A stretch of 64,000 nucleotides of DNA from Zoroaster sp. YZ-2022 (GCA_029582265.1 CM055816.1:26266820-26330819); one strand, 5' to 3'; positions 1 to 9,160 are shown, numbered from the stretch's first letter. Translations and numbers: made by a program. The notes: generated from the letters alone by a model not told the origin.

Positions 1-288
1 AATGATTTCAATAGATCCTTTTTACAGAACAGCCATCTTGGTTTTGTAACACACGGGTCAATGGGAATCACATTGAAGCTTATCAAAATAGACTGGTGCC
101 TTTCAAACTATGTTGTTGTTTTATATTAATAGTAGTCAGGACCAAAGGTACTGCCTTGAAGATTACATCATAATGAACTTAGGTCCTGCAATATGTAATT
201 GAATAACGAATCTTTTAGTCGTATTTTGACCTCATTTTATGTCAAATAGAATTCACAAATACTGCCCTCATTGTTGTATTTTATCCAG
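1..288 (+). other. Intron of the TOMM70-like gene
   Basis: No coding signal. The stretch ends in a pyrimidine-rich tract and an AG immediately before the first recognisable TPR exon, so it reads as intron upstream of that exon. No repeat family was recognised in it. Confidence 0.5.
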
Positions 289-386
289 GCTCAGAGTGAT
301 CAAGGACAATTCTCCGTTGCAGATGAGCATTTCCAGAAAGCCATAGCACTAGAACCAGATAACCCAACTGCTTATGTACATCGAGG
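289..386 (+). CDS. TOMM70: TOMM70-like TPR exon (partial gene)
   Basis: Internal exon of a tetratricopeptide-repeat gene. Seen: the frame opens after TTTTATCCAG and reads AQSDQGQFSVADEHFQKAIA, then LEPDNPTAYVHRG, before a GTAAGT donor at 387. This matches my recollection of the C-terminal TPRs of TOM70, the outer-mitochondrial-membrane receptor that takes preproteins and metabolite carriers from Hsp70/Hsp90. The exon ends in phase 2 and joins the next exon at 945 in frame. Upstream exons lie outside the window. A generic TPR protein is the alternative, but the order of residues in this exon and the next fits TOM70 better. Confidence 0.7.
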
Positions 387-944
387 GTAAGTAACTTTTA
401 TTTATTTATATTTTATTTTCATTTATTTTCATTTACTTTATACCCAAGGCAACCCCCCCCCAAAAAAAAAAAAAAAAAAAAGTAAATAAATCAAATCAAA
501 TCAAAAAATTATTCCACATGTCTTTCACATTTTTACAAAACAATTTTACATTCAATTTATTTTGATTCTTTTGTATTAGTAAGGAAATTTGATTATCAGG
601 ATGACTGGCGTTAGTCTGATAAAATATTTTGTCTGTCACTCAGTCAGTAGAGTATTATAATGATTTTGAGGAAAAAAAGGCTTCCCTGAGAGGGTCAATA
701 CTTTATTGGAAACTGAATAAAGTGATAGAAGGAACGATTTAGATTGTGTCTCCTCTGCTTCAGAAAAACTTTGTGTAAATGTCTTTAAAATAATGTTTAC
801 AAAAGTTATTAAATACACTTATGAATAAATTAAATAAATAAATAATTGAAGTAAAGCTGTCATTGAAGCTGTCATTGGTTATAATCCCATATCAGTCAAT
901 ATTCCTAACTGACATTACATCCTGTTATTATTTCTTCATCTAAG
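387..944 (+). other. Intron of the TOMM70-like gene
   Basis: Starts with GTAAGT and ends CATCTAAG. It contains a C8/A18-type homopolymer tract near 451-481 and short TAAATAAA runs near 826-846. A reading frame on the minus strand (636-818) has no recognisable content and is taken as chance. TOM70 proteins, as I recall them, have about five extra residues at this junction, so a microexon of roughly 15 bases could be hidden here. I could not identify one. Confidence 0.55.
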
Positions 945-1008
945 TTGGAAGAAAGATGCTGATGGAGCAATAGGGATGATCAAGAAAGCATTGCAGATAG
1001 ACACTAAG
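945..1008 (+). CDS. TOMM70: TOMM70-like TPR exon, 3' end replaced by minisatellite
   Basis: Second recognisable exon of the TOMM70-like gene. Seen: after the AAG acceptor the frame continues WKKDADGAIGMIKKALQIDT followed by K, a TPR helix pair that in TOM70 is followed by a conserved CDFAYETMG-type stretch. Here that stretch is missing. The sequence changes abruptly at 1009 into a 23-bp tandem repeat that stays open in frame only as low-complexity Pro/His/Ser. No later TOM70 exon was found anywhere in the remaining 63 kb on either strand. So the copy is either truncated (pseudogene or partial duplicate) or the last exons were displaced by rearrangement or misassembly. Confidence 0.6.
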
Positions 1009-1088
1009 TCCTGCACCCCATCACCACCCAGTCCTGCACCCCATCACCACCCAGTCCTGCACCCCATCACCACCCAGTCCTGCACCCC
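1009..1088. repeat. 23-bp minisatellite, about 3.5 copies
   Basis: Unit TCCTGCACCCCATCACC plus ACCCAG, starting at 1009, 1032 and 1055, with a partial fourth copy at 1078. The copies are almost identical, so the array looks young. It begins exactly where the TOMM70-like homology stops. Confidence 0.95.
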
Positions 1089-1312
1089 TCCCCAGGCAGC
1101 ACTGCTTATCATCAAGTACAGAGGTAAACTATGTCCACCTATACCTCAGGCCTGGGATTTTTCAGGATTTTTTACAAATCTCTCGTTGCCTCAAAACTTT
1201 CTTGAAAGTTGCTAGCAAGGAAATAAAGAAGTAGCCTGTATTGTGTCCAAACCTCTAGTTTCTTGTTTGTGTGGATGTGGAGAGTCTGTAAATCCTCCAA
1301 AATTAAACATCC

Positions 1313-1660
1313 AGGAGGTTCAGGGGACTCAGTCCTCTAGACCAAAGGGAGACCCAGGCCCGCTACCCACAGGAGGTTCAGGGGGCTTTGTCCTCTAGAC
1401 CAAAGGGTGACCCAGGCCTGCTACCCACAGGAGGTTCAGGGGACTCAGTCCTCTAGACCAAAGGGTGACCCAGGCCTGCTACCCACAGGAGGTTCAGGGG
1501 ACTCAGTCCTCTAGACCAAAGGGAGACCCAGGCCCGCTACCCACAGGAGGTTCAGGGGGCTTTGTCCTCTAGACCAAAGGGTGACCCAGGCCTGCTACCC
1601 ACAGGAGGTTCAGGGGGCTTTGTCCTCTAGACCAAATGGAGACCCAGGCTCGCTACCCAT
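1313..1660. repeat. 58-bp minisatellite, 6 copies
   Basis: Units start at 1313, 1371, 1429, 1487, 1545 and 1603 with constant 58-bp spacing and the shared motif AGGAGGTTCAGGGG. Two variant types are interspersed, one with GGACTCAG and one with GGGCTTTG after the AGGAGGTTCA start. This suggests unequal exchange or gene conversion within the array. Confidence 0.95.
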
Positions 1661-1703
1661 TTTTCAGGATTTTGTACTTTTGTCAAATCACACTCCTGAT
1701 ACC

Positions 1704-1822
1704 CACCCAACCATTCATCCCTCCCCACCCAACCATTCATCCCTCCCCACCCAACCATTCATCCCTCCCCACCCAACCATTCATCCCTTCCCACCCAACC
1801 ATTCATCCCTCCCCACCCACTG
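1704..1822. repeat. 22-bp minisatellite, about 5.5 copies
   Basis: CACCCAACCATTCATCCCTC-type unit repeating at 1709, 1731, 1753, 1775 and 1797 (positions of AACCATTCAT). Both reading frames through it are open only because 22 bp cycles through all frames. It is not a gene. Confidence 0.95.
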
Positions 1823-1984
1823 AAGTTCAAAGACCTTAACAACATAATAAGGGGAGACTAGACTTGTGTCGGTCCACCCCTATCTCGTCACAATATCTTG
1901 CTTCGTGGATTTTTTTTAATTTCATAGACAAATAGAACTTCATCCAAGAATGGTAAATTTTGGTTTCCTATATAATGCACTTCT

Positions 1985-2303
1985 CTATTGGAATCAAAAT
2001 GAGGCTGTTTTAAATAGTGTGGTGCCTTGCAAACTCATAGTGATTTATGATTAGCTGTCAGGTTACCAGACAAATATGGCCTCAATGTGATGAGGATCTA
2101 TTAAAGCATGGATAAGATGACTTCCTGGCAGGCAATGATTGCTTTAAATTAAAAACAATAAAGTCATGGCAAATTGACCATGCATGTCTAGTTTACTTAC
2201 ACGAGGTCGATGTCAACTATACTATCCTCATACTGTCCATTTTGATGGAAATTGCCTATGCTCCTAGGACGATGAAATTCAAGGCCTGTGAGGTGATCAG
2301 ACA
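1985..2303 (+). repeat. Segmental duplication copy 1, left end
   Basis: From GAATCAAAATGAGGCT onward this stretch matches 53399-53805 (copy 3), and its last part matches 42970-43053 (copy 2). It is the left part of the duplicated segment that carries the FReD locus. The match stops at 2303, where the 7.3-kb transposon begins, and resumes at 9646. Confidence 0.85.
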
Positions 2304-2487
2304 CACTGTAAAAAATTGCTGTAATTTTGGCAGTATTTTACTGTATATATTTACAGTAGTGTATTGTATATTTATTTTACAGTACCTTACTGTAAATAAT
2401 TATTGCATTAACCGAAAAAATGCAAACATTATACATTGCGGTATTATACTGTAAAATGTATTACAGTATCGTACTGTAACTACGTCA
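2304..2487 (+). repeat. Left terminal and subterminal repeat of the 7.3-kb element
   Basis: The 16-bp TIR is followed by about 170 bp crowded with TACTGTA, TACAGTA and TTACTGTAAA motifs in both orientations. The same motif set fills the other end (9298-9645). Such clusters are typical of transposase-binding regions; that role is inference. Confidence 0.8.
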
Positions 2488-2874
2488 TACATTGTCGACC
2501 AATGGCAATGCTGCATACATTGACACGCCCACAATTTTCGCGCTCAAAAAAGTTGACCCAACGCCATCTTCTTTCTGCAGTTTGATGTTATGATTATGAT
2601 GTCGACAGCAGTGACGAATCCGTGAATTTATACATTTTGGTACAAGGTACTATTACTGTATTATTCTTTCTTTTTTTTCCTGTACAATCTGATAATTTAC
2701 TATTCGTTAGAACTTACTGACTGACGCTGTTGGAAAACCATCGTATTTTTAGATTTGTTTTGATATGTGTGTGTGCAGGCTAACTGTAACGTCGACCCGG
2801 TTTTGTGCTAGGCTATCCCTACATAGGCCTCTTGTTAGTAGTACTAGTTACTAGTGCCCAAGGCCAGTGGCGGA

Positions 2875-3177
2875 CCGTCAGGGGGGGTCGGGGGGGCAGC
2901 CGTCCCCCGGCCCGGACCCTCCCCAAAGAATTTTTTATTTTTTTTAATTTTTTTATTTTTTTACATTCTGGTGGAGGGGGGTGGGGGTGGGGGGGTGGGG
3001 GTGGTTGGGGGACCGAGCCCGAGCTGGAACTTACACAAATCAACCGGGCCCTTTCTTTATTTTGAGCTCCCCTGAAAACATGAAGTGTAATCATGACGGG
3101 TCTCTCGGAAATCACGTGTGGTTAGGGAATGATGCTCGCTCTGCCCCCCGGCCCGGCGGTAACTTGTTCCGCTACTG
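2875..3177. mobile_element. hAT-type MITE with 8-bp target duplication
   Basis: Flanked on both sides by CCCAAGGC (2867-2874 and 3178-3185). Ends are CAGTGGCGGA on the left and TCCGCTACTG on the right. An 8-bp duplication and CAG-type ends are diagnostic of hAT elements. The interior is G- and T-rich low-complexity sequence, and the open frames across it on both strands are spurious. It sits inside the 7.3-kb element, upstream of the zinc-finger start. Confidence 0.9.
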
Positions 3178-3295
3178 CCCAAGGCCTAACATTGTCATTG
3201 TGTAGCGGGTTTGGGTGAACGTATTAATGCTAGGCTTATATACAAGGTTAAAAGTTAATAGTTAATTAATAGTCCAATTCTATAGTGAAAATGAC

Positions 3296-4698
3296 ATGTT
3301 CCACTGTCAACTGTGTGAATATTCCAGTGAGTCGCTGAAGGCGTTTACAGTACACTTTGAATTTCATAGAAACGTTTCTAATTTTAATTTCCCTTGTGTT
3401 GTACCTACATGCACACGTACATTCCGACATTTTCTAGAGATCACAGAAAAGGGGGACTTAGGCCTACCTTGGGCACAGATACAGATCTGATATGTGAAGT
3501 GTGTGAATACAAATTTAAAGATTTTCATACTTTTTGTGCACATTTGAAACATCATATTCAGAGTGGGGTCGAAATTGTGTGTCCATTCAAACATTGTACG
3601 AACATCTTTAGAATAAAGTCATCATTTTCTTCACATTTATCTCGGAAGCACAACAATTGGTCATTTAAGCTTCTTTCTGATTCAGTGTGTAACATTACAC
3701 AACATAACAGTACAGACCCAAGTACTAGTGAAGATTCTATAGTTAATGGTAGTGACATTTCTGATGATGAAAACTTCTTAGATAAGGATTAAGACAATAT
3801 CACTTTGTACACTGTTGATCAAAAGGTTTTTCTGAAAAGCTTAGCTCAATTGTACCTGAAGTTGCAAGCAAAATTCTTACTTCCAGCATCAGTGATTCAA
3901 GATATAATTCAGGAGTTTCAAAGCATTCATGATATAGGTCAGTCCCATTTGATTTCCACATTAGAAAAGAAACTGTTGAACCTGAATGTAGGAGAAAATG
4001 AAACATCAGACATAATAGATCATGTGTTGAGAACAGATCTTTTGAAAGCATGTAATGCTGGTGTATTGCGATCAGATCAAACCCGTCAAACATACTTCAA
4101 AACTGAGTTCCATTTTGTAGAACCTATTGAAATCTATTTGGGACAAGATAGTGAATGTGGAAAACAGAGATTCTACCAGTACATTCCCATTGAAGCACTG
4201 TTCAAACAGAAATCTGTAATTGATCAGTACAAGGAAACCCATGCCCGTAAATCCAAGAAAAATATATTTGAAGATGTGTCAGATGGTAAATCTTTCTTAA
4301 ACAATGTTCTCCTTCAGGAACATCCATCTTCTATTTCACTGATTCTTTATCAAGACTCGTTTGAAGTAGTTAATCCATTAGGATCTGGGAAGAAGAAACA
4401 TAAGATACTTGCAGTATATGTTACACTTGCAGACCTTTTGCCACATAACCGATCAGGTATTGATCATATGCAGTTGGTCTTGCTCTGTAGAGAACAAGAT
4501 TACAAAGCATTTGGTGGAGAGGCTGTTTTCTCTCGCCTGATTAAAGATCTTCAGTCTATAGAAAATGATGGCATTACATCTAGAGTTCTAAGGGGCACAG
4601 TTTGCACTATTGCTGGTGATAATCTAGGTTCTCATAATATAGGTGGATTCACAGAGAATTTTAGTAAGAGCAAGTACTTCTGTCGTTATTGGATTTGA
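3296..4698 (+). pseudogene. C2H2 zinc-finger transposon protein, N-terminal half, broken
   Basis: Seen from ATG 3296: finger 1 (MFHCQLC...HFEFH, C-X2-C-X12-H-X3-H); finger 2, started (C-X4-C) but cut by a frameshift near 3430; then in another frame finger 3 (CEVC...HLKH) and finger 4 (CPFKHC...HLSRKH). An acidic linker and a TAA at 3790 follow, after which the same frame runs open to 4698. The long region reads LAQLYLKLQAKFLLPAS... and later QLVLLCREQDYKAFGG and GDNLGSHNIGGFTENF...KYFCRYW. I recognise this as a multicopy orphan protein family of aquatic animals. The GD...GGF...CR.C arrangement resembles the Asp plus zinc-knuckle part of CACTA/Plavaka-like transposases; that is inference. Family members, as I recall, continue well past the CRYC point, so the copy is internally deleted. 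Confidence 0.75.
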
Positions 4699-5055
4699 CA
4701 TATTACCTACAACGACACAGTATAAACACCAACAATCCAGTTCCATCTATCTACGAACTAAAACAAAAATGGCCATACCTCTTTCTACCAAGATTTCTTT
4801 TGGCACATTTTAACACCTTAACTGATATTCCAATAGTTGCGTGTTTATCAGATGCCCTACAAGGGAAAGGACAGCGTGTCAAGAGCTACATGGCAAATCT
4901 GGAGCAAGGAAACAAACGGGTTCAGGCTGTGTTGGCTGATATTGACTCTGCAATCCATGTACTTGATGACGCTCAATCTGTACTGGCACCAGGGGTAATC
5001 TTGCTTATGATGGCATATTTCAGAGCCCATAGACTCTCTATTTCTGCTCACTGAT
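4689..5055 (+). pseudogene. Orphan C-terminal module, exon A
   Basis: A second conserved region in a different frame from the preceding part. It reads NPVPSIYELKQKWPYLFLPR, then HFNTLTDIPI and DALQGKGQRV, and after a frame change near the end SLFLLTD at a GTAAGT donor (5056). A likely acceptor AACGACACAG ends at 4720. This matches the C-terminal region of proteins often labelled SAMD3-like or uncharacterised in fish and invertebrate genomes (recollection). It continues in phase 0 into the exon at 5717. The late frameshift shows decay. Confidence 0.65.
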
Positions 5056-5212
5056 GTAAGTAGTGTTTTATTTAAAATACATCCCAACCTACATTTTTTT
5101 GTAATTTTTGGTGAAGCCTATTCATGATTCGGGTAGCAGAGCAAACTTCTCCTGCATAAAGGCTTATAACATTGGTCTTGGTGATATGATTCCCATCTTG
5201 AGAAATTACACC

Positions 5213-5383
5213 TAGGTCCAATTTCATAGAGCTGCTAACTAAATTTCGCTAAGCAAAATGAGTTTACCAGCCAAAATGCCATATAGTGTATATTATTTTT
5301 AACTGGTTCCCGCTTATTTTGCTTAGCAACAAAATTTGTCAAGTAATATTTTCTGCTTAACACCTCTATGAAACTGGGCCCTA
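5213..5383. mobile_element. Palindromic MITE, GGGCCCAATTTCATAGAG family, copy 1
   Basis: Left end GGTCCAATTTCATAGAG and right end CTCTATGAAACTGGGCCC are inverted copies. Inner arms carry CTAAGCAAA and TTTTGCTTAG, with a CCAGCCAAA core. Two more members lie at 7316-7464 and 39916-40101. It lies in the intron between exons A and B of the transposon gene. Confidence 0.85.
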
Positions 5384-5716
5384 TACATGTAATGCTTCAT
5401 TAAGTTTGTCAGAATTTTTGGGGAATTTTGAAAAAAGGTTTTCCTATAAAGATGTTTCTTTTATAACCTTGACAACATGTGCACATGTGGAGTTTGTTTA
5501 TTTGTTATGTCATACAAGAATAATTATAATAATAATAATAATGTGTGGACTTATATAGCGCACGTATCCACCAGTGTTTCCATTGGCAATAACAATTGCA
5601 TGATCTGTGGTGTGGCATTAGATGATTTTAGAGAAATATGTGTTCCATTCAAATATATTCTACAAATAATGATGAAAAGCTATTTTTGTTTCTTTTTTGT
5701 TTTGATTTGATACTAG
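5384..5716 (+). other. Intron remainder, with short (AAT)n run
   Basis: Intron sequence with a TAATAATAATAATG run at about 5526-5542 followed by GTGTGGACTTATATAGCGCA, a phrase typical of SINE or LINE tails in marine invertebrates. No gene seen. Confidence 0.5.
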
Positions 5717-5780
5717 GTAACATCTACAGCCACAGAAGTAGAAATTAACCTGCCGGACACTTCAAGGCTAATAATGAAAG
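5717..5780 (+). pseudogene. Orphan C-terminal module, exon B
   Basis: Acceptor GATACTAG at 5716, donor GTAGTG at 5781. Frame VTSTATEVEINLPDTSRLIM then K, with the last codon split after its first base. It joins SLFLLTD of the previous exon in phase 0 and the next exon in phase 1, giving a continuous conserved sequence. This exon has no lesion. Confidence 0.75.
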
Positions 5781-6008
5781 GTAGTGTGTATATTTAACTA
5801 TTAATAGTTATTTCAGAATAAAAGTAATGTGGCTCATCAGAAAATGATGCAAGTAGGATGTAATTTGCAGGGGGATACTCGTGTTCATGACTCCCAAAAC
5901 CACCTGATTCGATCAAGGGAGATGGGGATATGCTGTTTCCCTCCCGCTCCCTTGACTTAGTCATTATTATTGCATTTTACTTATAAATCTTTTTTTTACA
6001 CTCAACAG

Positions 6009-6174
6009 GCGCATCCATTTTGACTGCAGGGGACTGTTTGCTATGTATTGAAGGTGAAGTACAATGTATTTGTACTGATTTCATATCAGGACTTGGTTGC
6101 TTGTTTGCCTCATACTACATCTTCAACTTGGAGTACCAGCCAGAAGCTGCTACCACATTGGAATTCATGCAAAG
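6009..6174 (+). pseudogene. Orphan C-terminal module, exon C
   Basis: Acceptor CTCAACAG at 6008, donor GTAATG at 6175. The frame reads GASILTAGDCLLCIEGE..., then LGCLFASYYIFNLEYQPEA and TTLEFMQR. The YYIFNLEYQPE...LEFMQR part is the signature of the family's C-terminus and is fully open here. The downstream intron starts with a (TG)n microsatellite. Together with exon B this shows the gene was spliced, so this copy is not a retrocopy. Confidence 0.8.
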
Positions 6175-6181
6175 GTAATGT

Positions 6182-6182
<1 letters not shown>

Positions 6183-6217
<35 letters not shown>

Positions 6218-6218
6218 A
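6183..6218. repeat. (TG)n microsatellite
   Basis: About 16 TG units between GTAC and TACACA, a few bases inside the intron that follows exon C. Confidence 0.95.
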
Positions 6219-6950
6219 CATACATTTGTAATTGATTGGATGAGAGCCACTGCTGACCAAAAGGTCTGAAATTAGGATCAATATTTTAGAGGATATGTGG
6301 AAATGCTGGCCTATTCCACCTTTATTTATTGTTATTTATTTCTTATTTATCCTGGAAACCGTTCAGTGTAATCACTGTGTTTTCAAGGGTGCCCACAGGT
6401 GAAGAAAGAACAGTGAAGAAATGTTCAGTTTTAGATGTGGGAGGAAAAACCTGGAAGGGAAACCCACAGAATCGGTAGGGACTGAAACCCAATTCACATA
6501 CAAGGCTCTGGTCCGGTTGAACCACAGCCAACCTGATCCCTAGATGAATAACTTTGGGGACCAGATCAAGAGCAAAAAAATTGAGTAGACATGAAAAGTT
6601 CTGAATTCAGACAAAAGTCTGAGAAATATTACCCCTGTAATTGTCTACGAGGATTGCCATGAAAATTTTCGACTGAAACGTCTAGCTATATAGCTAGGCA
6701 AAATGGACATGTGACAATCCTTATCTACAATGTTCACAAATGTGAAGATAAAAATCATACACTGACACTTGCTTTAATGTTCTTCCAGCTTACTCCAACC
6801 AAAGTTCAGACAGTTGTCTGAACATTTGGTCATTAAAAAAACCATCAAGAGTCCACAGTCAATTAAGGGACAGGGGATTGAGGAACTGCTACAATAATTG
6901 TATGTTGTAAAATAACTAACCATATTTTCACCCTTCTACACCTTCTACAG
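6219..6950 (+). other. Intron of the transposon gene
   Basis: No coding content recognised. It ends in TTCTACAG before exon D. Reading frames here on either strand match nothing I know. Confidence 0.5.
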
Positions 6951-7110
6951 ATGCTTGATGGGATAAATCCCAAAGATTGAACCAAATATACAACGAAGCT
7001 GGTCAAAGTAAAGCTCAGGCAGGGAAGTGCAGCGCAAGGGAGCAATGCAATGCCAATATTGCTACATTTGTGAGGAAGCTGGCCGACTTTGGTGGACATA
7101 ACTTCATGGC
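6951..7110 (+). pseudogene. Orphan C-terminal module, last exon, frameshifted
   Basis: After the CTACAG acceptor the spliced frame gives R-CLMG, then a one-base shift gives INPKD, then a TGA where a GGA Gly would restore GTKYTTK. A further shift gives NANIATFVRKLADF. Conserved family order is QR...GINP.GTK...RKL.DFEW (recollection). At least three lesions therefore lie in 160 bases. A possible poly(A) signal AATAAA lies near 7686. Confidence 0.65.
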
Positions 7111-7315
7111 ACAGTTCATATAATTAGCTATTAGGCATATTGATGTCGTAAATAGGAAGTCTCTACTACAACACTGATTACTGTCTGGGGTGCTGCTTTT
7201 GCAAAATAGAATAGGATAAGGTGTTTTACAAAGCCATGAGTGAAAAAGGAGCCAGCATTTTTTGGTATACAAACTCAGCTTTGGTGCATGGGCGTCGTTC
7301 ATCACTTGCCAACAT

Positions 7316-7464
7316 AGCCCAATTTCATAGAGTTCTTAAGCACAAAAATGTTCTAAGGTTAGCAGAATAGGGTTACCAGCCAAAATTCCCACTGTACTGT
7401 ATTTGAAGCAACATAGTTTGTTAAGCAATATTTTCTGCTTAACAGTTCTTTGAAATTGGGCCCA
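7316..7464. mobile_element. Palindromic MITE, GGGCCCAATTTCATAGAG family, copy 2
   Basis: Left AGCCCAATTTCATAGAG, right CTTTGAAATTGGGCCCAG. Central part TTACCAGCCAAAATTCCCAC is shared with copy 1. It is inserted just downstream of the last exon. Confidence 0.85.
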
Positions 7465-7841
7465 GAAGTGTGCATTTTGAATACATTGTGCTTAGTATTT
7501 TGTTGAAATAGCCTCTTTAGCATTACTTCATTTTATAAATATTTTGATGAATGTCGGTTGAAAGTTAAAAAGGTTCAAATTACTTTAGGGTGACAAAGTT
7601 TGGTAACTGATTTGTTAAAAGATTATCAGGAGACTGAGCTTGTGTGGTCCATGGGAGGAAACTTGGTAACCACATATTAAATGTATAATAAAAGAGATGT
7701 TTAATATTATTACGATTTGACAATTCTTACTACTTTTGATATTCAAGTAAGTTCAGAATTGTTCTGATTTACAAAAGAGACATAAAAACTAAGGACAGAA
7801 GAGGGGATTACTGGGCATTGGGTCTTCCAACCTGAAGTTAC

Positions 7842-8392
7842 AGGTACACTCTCGTCATCTTCCAACTAAACTCAAATCTTGCCATAATATAACTAGATTT
7901 AAGTCGTTGCTTAAAACTCATCTTATGTCACAATTCTTCAAAGATGATGTATATTTGTAATTGCATTGTAGATGTACATGTATCTCAGTACATATTTTTT
8001 TTCTTCTCCTAAGCTATCATTGTAGATTGTTTGTATTCATGTTTTTCTTTGTTTCCGGCATGTAGGCGCCCAGCAGGAGTGGATAATAATGCCTTCTAAA
8101 TCTTTTATTATTATTATTATGGTTGGTCAGTTGAAAATTGAAAGTTGAACGAGCTACTCAGCTCAATTTCTTAAATTTGGGCGTGCGCGATCAACCCACA
8201 AAAAGTATTGTTCACTTGCGCCATGCATACATGCAGCGCCATAAACTTGTTCATATGCATAAATATTGAGCTACACAAAGTCTGTTTTTAGTCCAGGTAT
8301 ATGGATCGATTGCGAGCTCCCAAATTTTGAAATTAAGTCAGTGGTTCATAAAAGTATTTTCAACTGACCAACTGCTTGGCGAGAGTGTACCT
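7842..8392. mobile_element. MITE with AGGTACACTCTCG ends
   Basis: Left end AGGTACACTCTCGTCA, right end GGCGAGAGTGTACCT. The inner arms GTTGGTCAGTTGAAAAT (8121) and its inverse (from 8357) pair as well. A LINE tail (7859-8121) splits the left arm, so the MITE was there first. Confidence 0.8.
7859..8121 (+). mobile_element. 3' end of a non-LTR retrotransposon
   Basis: Reads LPTKLKSCHNITRFKSLLKT, then HLMSQFFKDDVYL and a stop, like the C-terminus of jockey/CR1-type reverse-transcriptase proteins. A 3' UTR ending in (TTA)n follows at about 8100-8120. It is severely 5'-truncated, as is usual for LINE insertions. Confidence 0.65.
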
Positions 8393-8474
8393 TTAAACAT
8401 TTACTGGACACATGGAAGTACTCTTGTGGAATACAAGATATTATTATAGCATTTACCTGCATTGTTTATGACTT

Positions 8475-8679
8475 AAGTAAGACTAATTTGCGGTGACACC
8501 ATGTGAAATTCTCAATTGGTAGTAATTAGTTCAGAAAAGACTGGAGGTATAACGGTGTGCTCTGATGGTCGTGAAGCGTGAGGTTGTACCTCCAGTTCTT
8601 TCAGAAACAATACTACTCAGTGAAATTTCAGTGTCACCGCGAGTTCTTACTCCCTCATGGAAAGCTATAAGTCTTACTT
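8475..8679. mobile_element. Foldback MITE with direct-repeat flanks
   Basis: AAGTAAGACT at the left and AGTCTTACTT at the right. Inner arms pair too (GCGGTGACAC with GTGTCACCGC; GGAGGTA with TACCTCC). The 13-mer TTGTTTATGACTT flanks both sides and probably is or contains the target duplication. Confidence 0.8.
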
Positions 8680-8912
8680 GTTTATGACTTAATATAAACA
8701 GATTGGTGTTGTCTTTGTGACAAGGTTTGATTTACTGAAATATTGTACAGGTATACTAAATTTATCAGTGGGTGTTATATTTCTTGTTCACAAAAGCACA
8801 ACCTCACTTTGTGGTTTTGGGTGGATGGGGAAGGACTGCTAGTTGCAAGATGGCTAATATTAAACACTTTTTAGTAAAAGTGATGTATAGAAACCTTTAT
8901 TATAGTGCTAAT

Positions 8913-9160
8913 TGGGTCTGTCACACTAATGGGGCCAGAATGTGACATTTAATAAAAACAGGATGTGAAAGAAAAATGATATTGTTTGGTAAGCATCATT
9001 CATTCATTATTGGCTTCAAACAGGCCACCATAAGCACGAGTATAAGCTGATAAATTTAAAAAGAAAAAAAGAAAAAATTATTCCTTTATTGTATTCTCCC
9101 TGTCAAAGTAAAGATATAACAATTCATATGGCCCCATTAGTGTGGACAGAGTCAGACCCA
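8913..9160. mobile_element. MITE with TGGGTCTG ends
   Basis: Left end TGGGTCTGTCACACTAATGG, right end CCATTAGTGTGGACAGAGTC followed by AGACCCA. The pairing differs by a short insertion in the right arm. It is nested in the 3' part of the 7.3-kb element. Confidence 0.8.

Noticed and set aside
2805..3205. Four overlapping frames on both strands
   Set aside because: They lie in the hAT MITE, whose G/T-rich interior lacks stops.
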